A DNA stretch of 64,000 bases from NCBI RefSeq assembly GCF_001941845.1, contig NZ_CP018870.1:496001-560000 (forward strand). Reading direction: 5' to 3'. The notes below the pieces were generated by a model. The model saw nothing but the letters and a program-made list of their open reading frames with translations, searched no databases and had not been told where the DNA came from. The translations under genes were made by a program, and so were the position numbers. Source of the DNA: Streptomyces sp. TN58. Lineage in GTDB: Bacteria > Actinomycetota > Actinomycetes > Streptomycetales > Streptomycetaceae. Positions 54,269 through 63,166 of the stretch are shown here, piece after piece. Position 1 is the first letter of the stretch. Each line of letters opens with the position of its first letter.

Positions 54269-55903
54269 ATGGAAGACAACGCCGATGTTCGCGTACCGGT
54301 TCTCGTCGTGGGCGGCTCCCTCGTGGGCCTGTCCACCTCGCTTTTCCTGAGCCGCCACGGAGTGAGGCACCTGCTGGTCGAGAAGCACTCCGGTACCTCC
54401 CCGCACCCGCGCGGCCGTGGCATCAACGCCCGGACGATGGAGCTGTACCGCACAGCAGGGGCGGAGCACGCGATCCGCCGGGCGGCGTCCGTACTGGAGG
54501 GCATCCAGGGCATTCTGCAGGCGCGGTCGCTGACCGACACCGCCGACCACAACTGGCTGATCAAGTCGATCGACCCGTCCGGTGCGCTGGCGCGGTTCAG
54601 CCCGACGGAGTGGTGCCTGTGCAGCCAGAACAACATCGAGCCCGTACTGGCGGAGCAGAGCCGGGCGCTGGGCGCCGACATCCGCTTCGGCAACGAGCTG
54701 ATGAGCTTCGACCAGGACTCCACCGGGGTGAACGCCGTGGTGAAGGACCGTACGACGGGCCGGCACATCTCGGTGCGCGCGGACTTCCTGATCGCGGCGG
54801 ACGGCCCGCGCAGCCCCGTCCGCGAGCAGCTGCGGATCCCCCAGACGGGCAACGGCGAGCTGTTCCACAACGTGAGCGTCACCTTCCGCTCGGAACGGCT
54901 CGTGAAGGTGCTGGGCGACCTGCGCTTCATCGTCTGCTACCTGATGCGCCCGGGTGCCGACGGGGCGCTGCTGCCGGTGGACAACGACACGCAGTGGGTC
55001 TTCCACGCCCCCTGGCACCCCGACCAGGGCGAGACCCTGGAGGACTTCACCGACGAGCGGTGCGTGGACCAGATCCGCGAGGCGGTCGGGGTACCGGACC
55101 TGGACGTGGAGATCGGCGGCAAAGCGCCGTGGCACGCCGCCGAACGGGTGGCGGAGCGGTATTCGTCCGGTCGGGTGTTCCTGGCCGGGGACGCCGCCCA
55201 CGAGATGTCGCCCACCGGGGCCTTCGGCTCGAACACCGGTATCCAGGACGCGCACAACCTCGCCTGGAAGATCGCCGCGGTGCTGGAGGGGTCGGCGGGC
55301 GTCGAACTGCTCGACACCTACCAGGCCGAGCGGCTGCCGGTGGCCCGGGCCACGAGCGAGCGGGCGTCCGCCCGTTCGGCCGAACACAGCCACCCGGGGT
55401 ACGTGCCCCCGCCCACGATGGGCGGCGGACCGGGCAGCGGCGTCCTGACGACGGCGATGGCCTACTGCTACACGCAGGGCGCGCTCGTCGGCGGCGACCC
55501 GGCGCGGCCCGTCATCCCGGAGACGCTGCGGTCGATGGGCGACACCGGGACCCGGGCCCCGCACATGTGGCTGACCAGGGCCGGTGAGCGGATCTCCACC
55601 CTGGACCTGTACGAGCGCTCCTTCGTGCTGCTCAGCGGCGCGGGTACGCCGTGGCGGGCGGCCGCGCAGGAGACGGCCCGGCAGCTCGGGGTGCGGCTGG
55701 ACGCGTACACGATCGGCTCCGGCCCGGACGCGGACCTGGTCCCGGAGGGCGGCGCGCCGTGGACCGAGGTCCACCGGCTGGGCGCCGACGGCGCCGTGCT
55801 CGTACGCCCGGACGGCTTCGTGGCCTGGCGCTCGGAGGGTGCCGTGGCCGACCCCGCGCCGGTGCTGCGCGAGGTCCTCTCGACGGTGCTGCGCCGGGCG
55901 TGA
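54269..55903 (+). CDS. FAD-dependent aromatic polyketide hydroxylase (whiE ORF VIII-like)
   Basis: A 544-residue flavoprotein monooxygenase. The N-terminal FAD loop is VLVVGGSLVGLSTSLF (GGxxxG, residues 11-26). The second signature is 'VFLAGDAAHEMSPTGAFGSN', with the conserved Asp that binds the FAD ribityl chain, and 'ADFLIAADGPRSPVREQL' precedes it. The C-terminal thioredoxin-like extension (about 400-544) is typical of polyketide hydroxylases such as RdmE. It would add hydroxyl groups to the pigment skeleton. Divergent from the operon, as in whiE. Confidence 0.93.
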   Translation: MEDNADVRVPVLVVGGSLVGLSTSLFLSRHGVRHLLVEKHSGTSPHPRGRGINARTMELYRTAGAEHAIRRAASVLEGIQGILQARSLTDTADHNWLIKSIDPSGALARFSPTEWCLCSQNNIEPVLAEQSRALGADIRFGNELMSFDQDSTGVNAVVKDRTTGRHISVRADFLIAADGPRSPVREQLRIPQTGNGELFHNVSVTFRSERLVKVLGDLRFIVCYLMRPGADGALLPVDNDTQWVFHAPWHPDQGETLEDFTDERCVDQIREAVGVPDLDVEIGGKAPWHAAERVAERYSSGRVFLAGDAAHEMSPTGAFGSNTGIQDAHNLAWKIAAVLEGSAGVELLDTYQAERLPVARATSERASARSAEHSHPGYVPPPTMGGGPGSGVLTTAMAYCYTQGALVGGDPARPVIPETLRSMGDTGTRAPHMWLTRAGERISTLDLYERSFVLLSGAGTPWRAAAQETARQLGVRLDAYTIGSGPDADLVPEGGAPWTEVHRLGADGAVLVRPDGFVAWRSEGAVADPAPVLREVLSTVLRRA

Positions 55904-55918
55904 CCGCCCACTCCTTTC

Positions 55919-55948
55919 GTCCGCCGGCCGTGCGCGCGGCCGGCGGAC
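55919..55948. terminator. Convergent stem-loop terminator
   Basis: A perfect 12-bp inverted repeat (GTCCGCCGGCCG at 55919-55930, complement at 55937-55948) with a 6-nt loop lies between the hydroxylase and the convergent epsilon-subunit gene. Confidence 0.78.
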
Positions 55949-55953
55949 GGGGT

Positions 55954-56202
55954 TCAGCGGCAGGTCCAGCAGCCTGCCCAGCATCCGGCGTGGGGCCGGA
56001 CGGTACGGCGGCGGCCGAAGCCGCTGCCGGCCGGTCTCTCGGCGCCGCCTGTCACGCGGCGGTCCCGCTCGGCACGGTCACGCTCCAGGGAGGTCCGGTG
56101 CGCGTAACAGGCGATGACGACCGCGATCGCGGCCACTTCCTCGGGGGCGGCGACGCCCTTCTCCACACGCAGCAGGCTCGCTATCGGAACATCGTTCGAC
56201 AT
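55954..56202 (-). CDS. Acyl-CoA carboxylase epsilon subunit (AccE/PccE-like), orphan
   Basis: An 82-residue protein. The pattern 'ASLLRVEKGVAAPEEVAAIA' followed by VVIACYAHR matches the small epsilon subunits that stabilise actinomycete acyl-CoA carboxylases; they usually sit next to the beta subunit gene. Here no carboxylase gene is adjacent, and the C-terminus carries a Cys-rich tail (HAGCWAGCWTCR). ATG 56202 follows GAGAGG. It could support malonyl-CoA supply for the pigment, but this is an inference from position alone. Confidence 0.72.
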   Translation of the reverse strand: MSNDVPIASLLRVEKGVAAPEEVAAIAVVIACYAHRTSLERDRAERDRRVTGGAERPAGSGFGRRRTVRPHAGCWAGCWTCR

Positions 56203-56495
56203 CGGCACGGCCTCTCTCACGGGGGCTGCGCGTGCGCCCTGTCGCGTCGCGAGGGGCGGACCGGCTCGGCGTCGACGCGGGCGGCACACGGGTGGCTCGG
56301 CGCGCTCACGGGACGTGTTCCGCATGCGCGAACCGGCCTGTGGGGTCCTGTCGGATCTCCAGGACTCCTGTCGCGACCGACGCTACAAGCGCCCGGCGGC
56401 CGCGGCACGCCGGGACTTCGGCGACCGCGGGCCTGCCCGAAGGGCTGCCCGGCCGGCCCCCGGGCGGGCTCCGCGGGCTCCCGGGCAGGGCGCTC

Positions 56496-56717
56496 GTGAA
56501 GGGCCGCCGGCAGCCCCTGCTCTGCCGGGGGTGCGCCGGCCACCTCTACGCCGTCTGCACGACGGACCACACCGGCGGGAACAAGGTCGGGCAGTGGGAG
56601 GTCGACCACGAGATGCCGGTGTCGTGTCCGCTGGCGGGCCTGCTGCCGCTGACCGGCAGGGTCGTGTCCGTCCACGACCTGCCCGGCGCCGAGGAGGTCC
56701 TCGGCCCACCGCGCTGA
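56496..56717 (+). CDS. Doubtful small CxxC protein
   Basis: A 73-codon frame with a GTG start (56496) and no clear ribosome site. It contains 'LCRGCAGHLYAVCTTDH', a CxxC and nearby Cys/His residues that could bind zinc. No family is recognised. The region from 56203 to 56831 otherwise shows nothing that I would call a gene, and this call is weak. Confidence 0.25.
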   Translation: MKGRRQPLLCRGCAGHLYAVCTTDHTGGNKVGQWEVDHEMPVSCPLAGLLPLTGRVVSVHDLPGAEEVLGPPR

Positions 56718-56831
56718 AACAGACGGCGCGTTGGGCCGACCGGGTGAGCCCGTCCGCCGCGCGACCCGCCGCGGCGGACGTGTCGACCGTGTCGCGCCGT
56801 GCCGTGGGGCGGCCCGCGTCTCGTGAGCGGG

Positions 56832-57671
56832 CTACGCGCGGAACGGCCCGGGCTCGGTCCGCAGGTCGTAGAGGTAGGAGCGGTCGTCCTTGAAACTGCG
56901 CCAGACGGCGGCCGGGGGTAGGGGACCGTCGGCACGGCCGTCGGCGGGATGGGCGGTGACGCGGCCGTCGGCGATCCGGCAGTGCCAGCCTTCGGCCGCC
57001 GACCAGACGCACCACACGTTCCCGTCCGTCCGGCGGTAGGCCGGACGCCCGTCGTGCTCGCCGTCGCGTTCGAAGCGGTGGCGGAGCCCGTCGGTGTGGC
57101 GCACGAAGGTGAAGGTCGGCCGGGTCCGCCACTGGTCCGAGGTCATCCGCCAGATGACGTCGATCCCCGACTCGGCTGGGGCGAGCGGGCCTTCGGGGGC
57201 CGGGCCGCGCTCGACCTCGGTGAAACCCAGGCGGCGGGCGACGGCCCCGCTGGCGTGGTTGGCGGCGTCGTGGCGGATCTCGATCCGGTCGATGCCCGGC
57301 AGGCCGAAACCCTGGGCGGTGAGAGCGGTGCAGGCCATGGTGACCAGGCCCCGCCCGATCCGGGCCGGGTGGAGCCAGTAGCCGATTTCGAGGCCTCCGG
57401 CTCCGATCCTGCGCATGAGGACGCAGGTGCCGATCACTTCGGCGTGCGAGGTGATCGCGTAGCCGTAGGCCTCCCCGGTCTCCCACTTCCGCCGCATCCT
57501 GGCGAGGAAGTCCGCGGTCTGCTGTCGGCCGGTGTCGGCCGCCCACGGGAACCACGGCACCAGGTGGTCACGCGACTCGTGGATCGCCCGCTCCAGGGCG
57601 TCGAGGTGGTTCGTGCGCCATCGGTGCAGGTCGACCTGGTCTGAACTGAGGCTTTCGGCTGGCGGTTGCAT
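56832..57671 (-). CDS. GNAT family N-acetyltransferase with C-terminal extension
   Basis: A 279-residue protein. Residues 8-165 form a GNAT domain of the RimJ/RimL type: 'DLHRWRTNHLDALERAIHES', 'GYWLHPARIGRGLVTMACTA' (acetyl-CoA loop) and 'HASGAVARRLGFTEVERG'. The remaining 110 residues form a beta-rich tail with many Trp and Arg ('DGNVWCVWSAAEGWHCRIAD') of unknown role. The ATG is at 57671. The MepB gene lies 136 bases upstream on the same strand. Confidence 0.85.
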   Translation of the reverse strand: MQPPAESLSSDQVDLHRWRTNHLDALERAIHESRDHLVPWFPWAADTGRQQTADFLARMRRKWETGEAYGYAITSHAEVIGTCVLMRRIGAGGLEIGYWLHPARIGRGLVTMACTALTAQGFGLPGIDRIEIRHDAANHASGAVARRLGFTEVERGPAPEGPLAPAESGIDVIWRMTSDQWRTRPTFTFVRHTDGLRHRFERDGEHDGRPAYRRTDGNVWCVWSAAEGWHCRIADGRVTAHPADGRADGPLPPAAVWRSFKDDRSYLYDLRTEPGPFRA

Positions 57672-57807
57672 GCACCGGATGGTCTCCCGACCCGGCTGCC
57701 GACGACAACGCATTAACCGATCGCTTCGAACGGCCCGCGCCGCGTGGCATCGCGGGAGAGCGGCCCGGCCCGGGGGCCCTGCCGGCCGGGACCGGCGGGA
57801 GAAGCGG

Positions 57808-58353
57808 TCAGCGCTGCGCCGGGTGGTACAGCGCGTGCGCGCGGGCCATGTCCACGGGCTCGTCCCCGGACAGCCGGAGGAAGTGTTCCACCTGCCAGGC
57901 CTGCGTGGCGCTCGCCTGGCGGCTGGTGGTGGCCACCCACGGCGGGTAGACGCGGAAGGCGCGCTTCCCGCCGGAGCCGTCCGTCGACACGACACCCCGT
58001 GCGCGCAGCACCTCCCGTGGGAACACGAACTGCCCGAACCGCTCGCCCTGGCACGTACTGATGACGAACAGGTCGACGGGGTCCGCGGCGTCGAAGGGCT
58101 GGATCGGCCCACCCCCGGCCCTCTTCCACACCGTGACGAACTGGCCCGCCTTCGTCGGGGTCGTCTTGGCCACTCGGAACCTGACGGCCAGGCCGTCCAG
58201 GGTGAATCCGCAGGCCCCGTACTCGGTGCTCTCCGGCTCGGGCACCGGCCGTGTGCACGTGAACCCGGCCGGGTCGTACGCCAGCGCCATCGCCCGCAGC
58301 AGATCGTCGGGGATCCCCGGTTCGCCCGGCCGGGTCTCGCGTTTCGTCACCAT
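57808..58353 (-). CDS. MepB family protein
   Basis: A 181-residue protein. The family core is visible as 'YGACGFTLDGLAVRFRVAKT', 'TPTKAGQFVTVWKR', 'GPIQPF' and 'VISTCQGERFGQFVFP'. MepB was named for its place beside a multidrug exporter in Staphylococcus; its biochemical role is unknown. ATG 58353 is chosen; a GTG one codon later could also serve. The gene faces away from the GH16 gene. Confidence 0.85.
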   Translation of the reverse strand: MVTKRETRPGEPGIPDDLLRAMALAYDPAGFTCTRPVPEPESTEYGACGFTLDGLAVRFRVAKTTPTKAGQFVTVWKRAGGGPIQPFDAADPVDLFVISTCQGERFGQFVFPREVLRARGVVSTDGSGGKRAFRVYPPWVATTSRQASATQAWQVEHFLRLSGDEPVDMARAHALYHPAQR

Positions 58354-58510
58354 GCACCCATCCTGCCAGATTTCGAACGTGCGACCGAATTCGATCTCGG
58401 GCGGTCCGCGGCCGCGAGCACGCCGGACCCGGGCCAAGTGCGGTGCGTAACGGGCCGCTTGACGCATCTCCTCTTGACGCCCGCAGGGACGCGGAGCACA
58501 GTGGCCAGCG

Positions 58511-58530
58511 TTCTGAGAGCGCTCTCAGAA
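58511..58530. promoter_or_regulatory. Perfect 20-bp palindrome, LacI-type operator for the glucanase
   Basis: The arms TTCTGAGAGC and GCTCTCAGAA are exact complements. The core TGAGAGCGCTCTCA has the central AGCGCT of LacI-family boxes such as the Streptomyces CebR site (TGGGAGCGCTCCCA, from recall). It lies 64 bases before the glucanase start and just upstream of a -10-like TATCTT (58545-58550). Repression by a LacI-family protein in the absence of a glucan-derived sugar is likely; no such regulator gene is in the window. Confidence 0.85.
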
Positions 58531-58593
58531 ACCGGAACCTGCTCTATCTTTCCCCGCACCCGCGCCTCACGGCGCGCTTCAGAGAGGGCACCG

Positions 58594-60027
58594 ATGCGCA
58601 AGACATCCGGCAGGAGACGAGCGACCGTACGGCGGGCGGTGCTGGCCGCGGTCGCCACGACGGCCCTGGTCGCTGCCGCCGCCGCGGGCGTCGCGATACC
58701 GGCGAACGCCGCCGCTCCCCCCGTACCGGCAGGCTGGACCCAGGTGTTCCTGGACGACTTCGACGGAGCCGCCGGCTCCGGGATCGACACCGCCGACTGG
58801 CAGTACACGACCGGCACCAGCTATCCCGGCGGACCCGCCAACTTCGGCACGGGCGAGATCGAGACGATGACCGCCGACCCCTCCAACGTGTCCCTCGACG
58901 GCGCGGGCCACCTGCGCATCACGCCCCGGCGGGACGCGGCGGGCCGGTGGACGTCCGGCCGCGTCGAGACCCGCCGGGGCGACTTCCAGCCCCCGGCCGG
59001 CGGCACGCTCCGCACCGAGGCGCGCATCCAGATGCCGAACGTCACGGGACCCGCCGCGAAGGGCTACTGGCCCGCCTTCTGGATGCTCGGCACCCCGTAC
59101 CGCGGGAACTGGTGGAACTGGCCGGGCGTCGGCGAGATCGACATCATGGAGAACGTCCAGGGCCTCAACACCGTGTGGTCCACCGTGCACTGCGGTACGA
59201 GCCCCGGCGGCCCCTGCAACGAGACGTCCGGCATCGGCGGCCAGCGCACCTGCCCCGGGGCGAGCTGCCAGGCCGGATTCCACACGTACGCCGTCGAGTG
59301 GGACCGCTCGACCGCGGTCGAGCAGATGCGCTTCTACGTCGACGGGCTCAACTACCACACCGTGCGGGCCGATCAGGTGGACGCGGCGACCTGGGCCAAC
59401 GCCACGAACCACGGCTACTTCGTCATCCTGAACGTCGCCATGGGCGGCGGCTTCCCCGACGCCTTCGGGGGCGGTCCCGACGCCGGCACCGAGCCGGGCC
59501 ACGCCATGGTCGTCGACTACGTGTCCGTCCTGCGGTCGGCGGGCGGCACGACACCGCCCACGACGCCCCCGACCACGCCTCCGACCACGCCGCCCACGAC
59601 CCCGCCGTCCGGCAGCCGCGACGCGTACGCCGCGATCCAGGCCGAGTCGTACGACGGCCAGTCGGGCGTGGCCACGGAGTCCTCCGCGGACTCGGGCGGC
59701 GGCCAGAACCTCGCGGCCCTCGGCAACGGCGACTGGGCCCTGTTCCGGGGCGTGGACTTCGGCTCCGCGCCGGCGACCCAGTTCCACGGCCGGGTCGCGA
59801 GCGGAGCGGCCGGCGGTGTGAGCGGCCTCGTCGAGGTACGGCTCGACAGCCGGACCTCGGCCCCGGTCGGCAGCTTCTCGGTCGCGAACACCGGCGGCTG
59901 GCAGAGCTGGCGCACCGTACCGGCGAACATCACCGCCGTCACGGGCACGCACGACGTGTACCTCACCTTCACCAGCGGCCAGCCGGCGGACTTCGTGAAC
60001 GTCAACTGGTTCGGCTTCGGCCACTGA
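58594..60027 (+). CDS. Secreted beta-glucanase (GH16) with CBM6 domain
   Basis: A 477-residue exported enzyme. Residues 1-39 are a signal peptide (MRKTSGRRRATVRRAVLAAV, then ending NAA|A). The GH16 catalytic domain (about 45-305) has the motif GEIDIMENVQG with E181 as nucleophile, D183, and E186 as acid/base. A linker of five TTPP units (about 308-330) joins a C-terminal CBM6-like module (about 335-477: 'AIQAESYDGQSGVATES', 'WFGFG'). It probably cuts beta-1,3- or mixed-linkage glucans. ATG 58594 has AGAGAGGG. Confidence 0.93.
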   Translation: MRKTSGRRRATVRRAVLAAVATTALVAAAAAGVAIPANAAAPPVPAGWTQVFLDDFDGAAGSGIDTADWQYTTGTSYPGGPANFGTGEIETMTADPSNVSLDGAGHLRITPRRDAAGRWTSGRVETRRGDFQPPAGGTLRTEARIQMPNVTGPAAKGYWPAFWMLGTPYRGNWWNWPGVGEIDIMENVQGLNTVWSTVHCGTSPGGPCNETSGIGGQRTCPGASCQAGFHTYAVEWDRSTAVEQMRFYVDGLNYHTVRADQVDAATWANATNHGYFVILNVAMGGGFPDAFGGGPDAGTEPGHAMVVDYVSVLRSAGGTTPPTTPPTTPPTTPPTTPPSGSRDAYAAIQAESYDGQSGVATESSADSGGGQNLAALGNGDWALFRGVDFGSAPATQFHGRVASGAAGGVSGLVEVRLDSRTSAPVGSFSVANTGGWQSWRTVPANITAVTGTHDVYLTFTSGQPADFVNVNWFGFGH

Positions 60028-60041
60028 TCACAGCGGCCCCC

Positions 60042-60075
60042 CTCGCGGGCGCGGCGGACACGCGGCGCCCGCGAG
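60042..60075 (+). terminator. Stem-loop terminator after the glucanase
   Basis: A perfect 11-bp inverted repeat (CTCGCGGGCGC at 60042-60052, complement at 60065-60075) with a 12-nt loop lies 15 bases after the glucanase stop. Confidence 0.75.
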
Positions 60076-60147
60076 CACCCTGCCGGACCGGCCCGGGCGA
60101 GAGCCCGGCCCCAGTCCGACCCCTGTCTGGTCCCTGTCTGGCCGCGG

Positions 60148-61875
60148 TCAGGCCTGCTTCGCGGCCAGGAAGCGGCGCAGCCTCGCCAGCGGCCAGGCGT
60201 TGACGACGTCGTCCGCCGTCAGCCAGCCGCGCTGCGCGGTCCCCACCCCGAAGCGCATGTAGGGCAGGTGCGTGGTGGCGTGGGCGTCGGAGTTCACCGC
60301 GAACTTCACGCCGTACCGCTTCGCCCGCAGGATGTCCTCGTCGCTGAGGTCGAGCCGCTCGGGGTGGGCGTTGATCTCCAGAGCGGTGCCCGAGCGTGCG
60401 CACGCCTCGAACACGGCGTCGAAGTCGGCGTCGATGCCGGGACGTTTGCCGATCCGGCGGGTCGTCGGGTGGCCGATCACGGCGACGTGCGGGTTCTCGC
60501 AGGCGCGGATCAGGCGGCGGGTCAGCTCCCGCCGGCTCTGGTTGAAGTGCGAGTGGACCGACGCCACGCAGAGGTCGAAGCCGGCGAGGAACTCGTCGGG
60601 CCAGTCGAGCGAGCCGTCCGGGCCGATGTTGAGTTCCGTTCCGTGCAGCAGCCGCATCCTGCCCTGTCTGCCGTCGAGTTCGCGCAGCCGCTCGCGCTGG
60701 GCGAGGATCTTCTCCGCGGTCATGCGCTGCATGGCGAGGTTCGGGGCGTGGTCGGTGACCGCGTAGTAGGCGTATCCCCGGGCGGCAGCGGCGGCGACCA
60801 TGTCCTCCAGCGGGGCGAGCCCGTCGGTGAGGTCGGTGTGGGTGTGCAGGTCTCCACGGATGTCCTTCTGCGTGAGCAGGTCGGGCAGTTCGCCCCGCAG
60901 CCCGGCTGCGATCTCGCCGCGGTCCTCGCGCAGGGTCGGGGGTATCCAGGGCAGGCCGAGCCGTTCGTAGACGGCCTCCTCGGTCTCGGACGTGATGCTC
61001 TCGCCGCTCTCGGCGTCGAAGAGCCCGTACTCGGAGAGCTTCAGCCCCTGGCGCGCGGCGAGTGCACGGGTACGGATGTTGTGCGCCCTGGACCCGGTGA
61101 AGTACTGCAGGCCCGCGCCCCAGGAGGCGGGCGGAAGGACCCGCAGGTCGACCTGGAGGCCGGTGGCCGTGCGTACGGAGGTCTTCTTCTCGCCCCGCGC
61201 GATGACCTCGGCGACGTACGGGAGGGAGGTGAGGGTCTCCATGAACGGTGCCGACCGGCGCGCCGCCACCAGGATGTCGAGGTCGCCGATGGTCTCCCGC
61301 ATGCGCCGCAGGGATCCCGCGTAGGTGCACCGGACGCAGCCCCGGACGGCGGACAGTTCGGCGACGAGCTGTTCGGCTGCGTCCATGGCGGCGCCGACGA
61401 GGATCCGGCCCTCGCCCGCCTTCTGCAGCAGCGCGATGCCGTGCAGGATGTTGTCCTCGGTCCGCTCGCCGAAGCCCTTGAGGTCGCGCAGCCGCTCCCG
61501 GTGGACGGCTTCGAGCAGCTGGTCGACGGAGGTGATGCCCAGCTCCTCGTAGAGGACCATGGCCTTGCGCGGTCCGAGCCCGGGGATCGTGATCAGTTCG
61601 CGCACTCCGGACGGTACGGAGGCCCTGGCCTCGTCGACGACGGACATGCGGCCGGTCCGCAGGTATTCGAGGATCTTGCCGGCTACCGACCGGCCGACGC
61701 CCGGGATCTCGCGCAGCCCCTCGGCGTCCAGGGTGGAGACGTCCTGCGGGTGGCCGCCGACGGCGCGGGCGGCCTTCTCGTAGGCGCGCGCCTTGAAGGC
61801 CTCCCCGCCCCGGATCGCGATGAGGTCCGCGTACTCCTGGAGCATCGCCTCGACCTGGTCGTTGGCTCGGGCCAT
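60148..61875 (-). CDS. polX: DNA polymerase/3'-5' exonuclease PolX
   Basis: A 575-residue protein. The N-terminal family X polymerase part (about 1-320) has helix-hairpin-helix motifs ('LREIPGVGRSVAGKILEYLR', 'LITIPGLGPRKAMVLYEELG') and the nucleotidyl-transferase pair TIGDLDILV plus VDLRVL. The C-terminal PHP exonuclease domain (about 335-575) has DLHTHTDLTDG, 'YAVTDHAP', 'HSHFNQS' and 'NSDAHATTHLPYMRFG' with the metal-binding histidines and aspartates. It takes part in gap filling in base-excision repair. ATG 61875 begins the family sequence. Confidence 0.95.
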   Translation of the reverse strand: MARANDQVEAMLQEYADLIAIRGGEAFKARAYEKAARAVGGHPQDVSTLDAEGLREIPGVGRSVAGKILEYLRTGRMSVVDEARASVPSGVRELITIPGLGPRKAMVLYEELGITSVDQLLEAVHRERLRDLKGFGERTEDNILHGIALLQKAGEGRILVGAAMDAAEQLVAELSAVRGCVRCTYAGSLRRMRETIGDLDILVAARRSAPFMETLTSLPYVAEVIARGEKKTSVRTATGLQVDLRVLPPASWGAGLQYFTGSRAHNIRTRALAARQGLKLSEYGLFDAESGESITSETEEAVYERLGLPWIPPTLREDRGEIAAGLRGELPDLLTQKDIRGDLHTHTDLTDGLAPLEDMVAAAAARGYAYYAVTDHAPNLAMQRMTAEKILAQRERLRELDGRQGRMRLLHGTELNIGPDGSLDWPDEFLAGFDLCVASVHSHFNQSRRELTRRLIRACENPHVAVIGHPTTRRIGKRPGIDADFDAVFEACARSGTALEINAHPERLDLSDEDILRAKRYGVKFAVNSDAHATTHLPYMRFGVGTAQRGWLTADDVVNAWPLARLRRFLAAKQA

Positions 61876-62034
61876 GCCTCCAGGGTGCCGCGCGGGCGCG
61901 GGGCGGGCACGCCGGCCAGGCGGCCCGCCCGTCCCCGCCACGCGCCCCGTGGCGGCCGGGGCCCCTGGTTTGGCCGGCGGCAGCGGGGGCAGCCGCGAGA
62001 CACACAGGCGAAGGCCCCGGAACGGAGTGCGGAC

Positions 62035-62577
62035 ATGTCTACAACCACACTCGTAGTGGTGATCGTCATCGCGGTGGTCGTGGTGCTCGCGCTCATCGCG
62101 ATGCTGTGGCTGTCGGCCCGGCGACGGCACCTGCGTGAGCGGTTCGGCCCCGAGTACGAGCGGACCGTGCAGGAGAAGGGCGGCGCGAGCGCCGCCGAGC
62201 GCGACCTGCGGGCCCGTGAGCAGCGGCACGACCGGCTCGACATCAAGGAACTGCCGGCCGAGCGCCGGCGCGAGTACGCCGAGGCCTGGAGCGACGTCCA
62301 GGAGCACTTCGTGGACCGCCCGGAGAACTCCGTGGCGGAGGCGGACGAACTGGTCTCCAGGCTGCTCAACGAGCGCGGATACCCCACCGCGGGGTACGAG
62401 GACCGGCTGCGCGACCTCTCCGTCGAGCACGGGCGCACCCTGGACCACTACCGCGCCGCGCACGACGTCAAGGTGCGCAGCGGCGGCGGCCAGGCGACGA
62501 CGGAGGAACTGCGTGGGGCGATGGTGCACTACCGCGCCCTGTTCGAAGAGCTTCTGACGGACCAGAGGAGTCGTTGA
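62035..62577 (+). CDS. Membrane-anchored protein with duplicated C-terminal domain
   Basis: A 180-residue protein with one N-terminal transmembrane helix (TLVVVIVIAVVVVLALIAML, residues about 5-25) and a charged cytoplasmic-type tail. The region 'EYAEAWSDVQEHFVDRPENS' through 'YRALFEELL' (about 85-175) recurs in the next gene. It has the Glu/Arg-rich helical composition of proteins that respond to stress, but no family name is certain to me. ATG 62035 has GGAG upstream. The stop is followed after one base by the start of its paralog. Confidence 0.68.
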   Translation: MSTTTLVVVIVIAVVVVLALIAMLWLSARRRHLRERFGPEYERTVQEKGGASAAERDLRAREQRHDRLDIKELPAERRREYAEAWSDVQEHFVDRPENSVAEADELVSRLLNERGYPTAGYEDRLRDLSVEHGRTLDHYRAAHDVKVRSGGGQATTEELRGAMVHYRALFEELLTDQRSR

Positions 62578-62578
62578 C

Positions 62579-63094
62579 ATGCGTATACGTGGAGGTCAGG
62601 AGGCCCGGGACAGCGAATCCGGTCCGACCACGGAAGACATCATGAACTCGGGCGCGGCCGAGGCGGAACAGACGCCCGTGTACCCGGGTGAGGCCACCGA
62701 CTCCGATCGGACGGACGGCCTGGGCGCCGAGGACTCGGACGGGACCTCCGAGACGGACGGGGCGGCAGGGACCGAGGGGGCGGCCGGCCGGGCCGACGCA
62801 CCGGGCGGGGTCGACGCCGACACGGAGGAGCCGCTGCTCGGCACGGCGGAGACCGAGGAGTACCGCAGGAAGTGGAGCGAGATCCAGGGCCGGTTCGTCG
62901 ACGATCCGCAGGACGCCGTACGGTCCGCGGACACCCTGGTCGCGGAGGTCATGCAGGCCCTGGCCGGCAGCTTCTCCACCCGCAAGCAGGGCCTGGAGGG
63001 CCAGTGGGGCCGTGGTGAGCAGGTGGCGACGGAGGACCTGCGGGTCTCGCTGCAGCACTACCGCTCGTTCTTCAACCGGCTCCTCAAGACCTGA
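62579..63094 (+). CDS. Acidic protein paralogous to the preceding gene
   Basis: A 171-residue protein. The first 90 residues are acidic and disordered ('DSDRTDGLGAEDSDGTSETD'), then 'EYRRKWSEIQGRFVDDPQDA' through 'HYRSFFNRLLKT' (about 94-171) matches the last 90 residues of the preceding protein. It lacks the membrane helix. The two starts and stops are separated by a single base, so they form an operon and may interact. A helical structure with conserved 'W-S-x-x-Q-x-x-F-V-D' is seen in both. Confidence 0.68.
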   Translation: MRIRGGQEARDSESGPTTEDIMNSGAAEAEQTPVYPGEATDSDRTDGLGAEDSDGTSETDGAAGTEGAAGRADAPGGVDADTEEPLLGTAETEEYRRKWSEIQGRFVDDPQDAVRSADTLVAEVMQALAGSFSTRKQGLEGQWGRGEQVATEDLRVSLQHYRSFFNRLLKT

Positions 63095-63166
63095 ACCGGC
63101 CCGGAACCGCCACTGCCCCTCCGGGCTTCGCCCTTCGGAGCACCACCCCCCGGACGGCGCCGCGCC

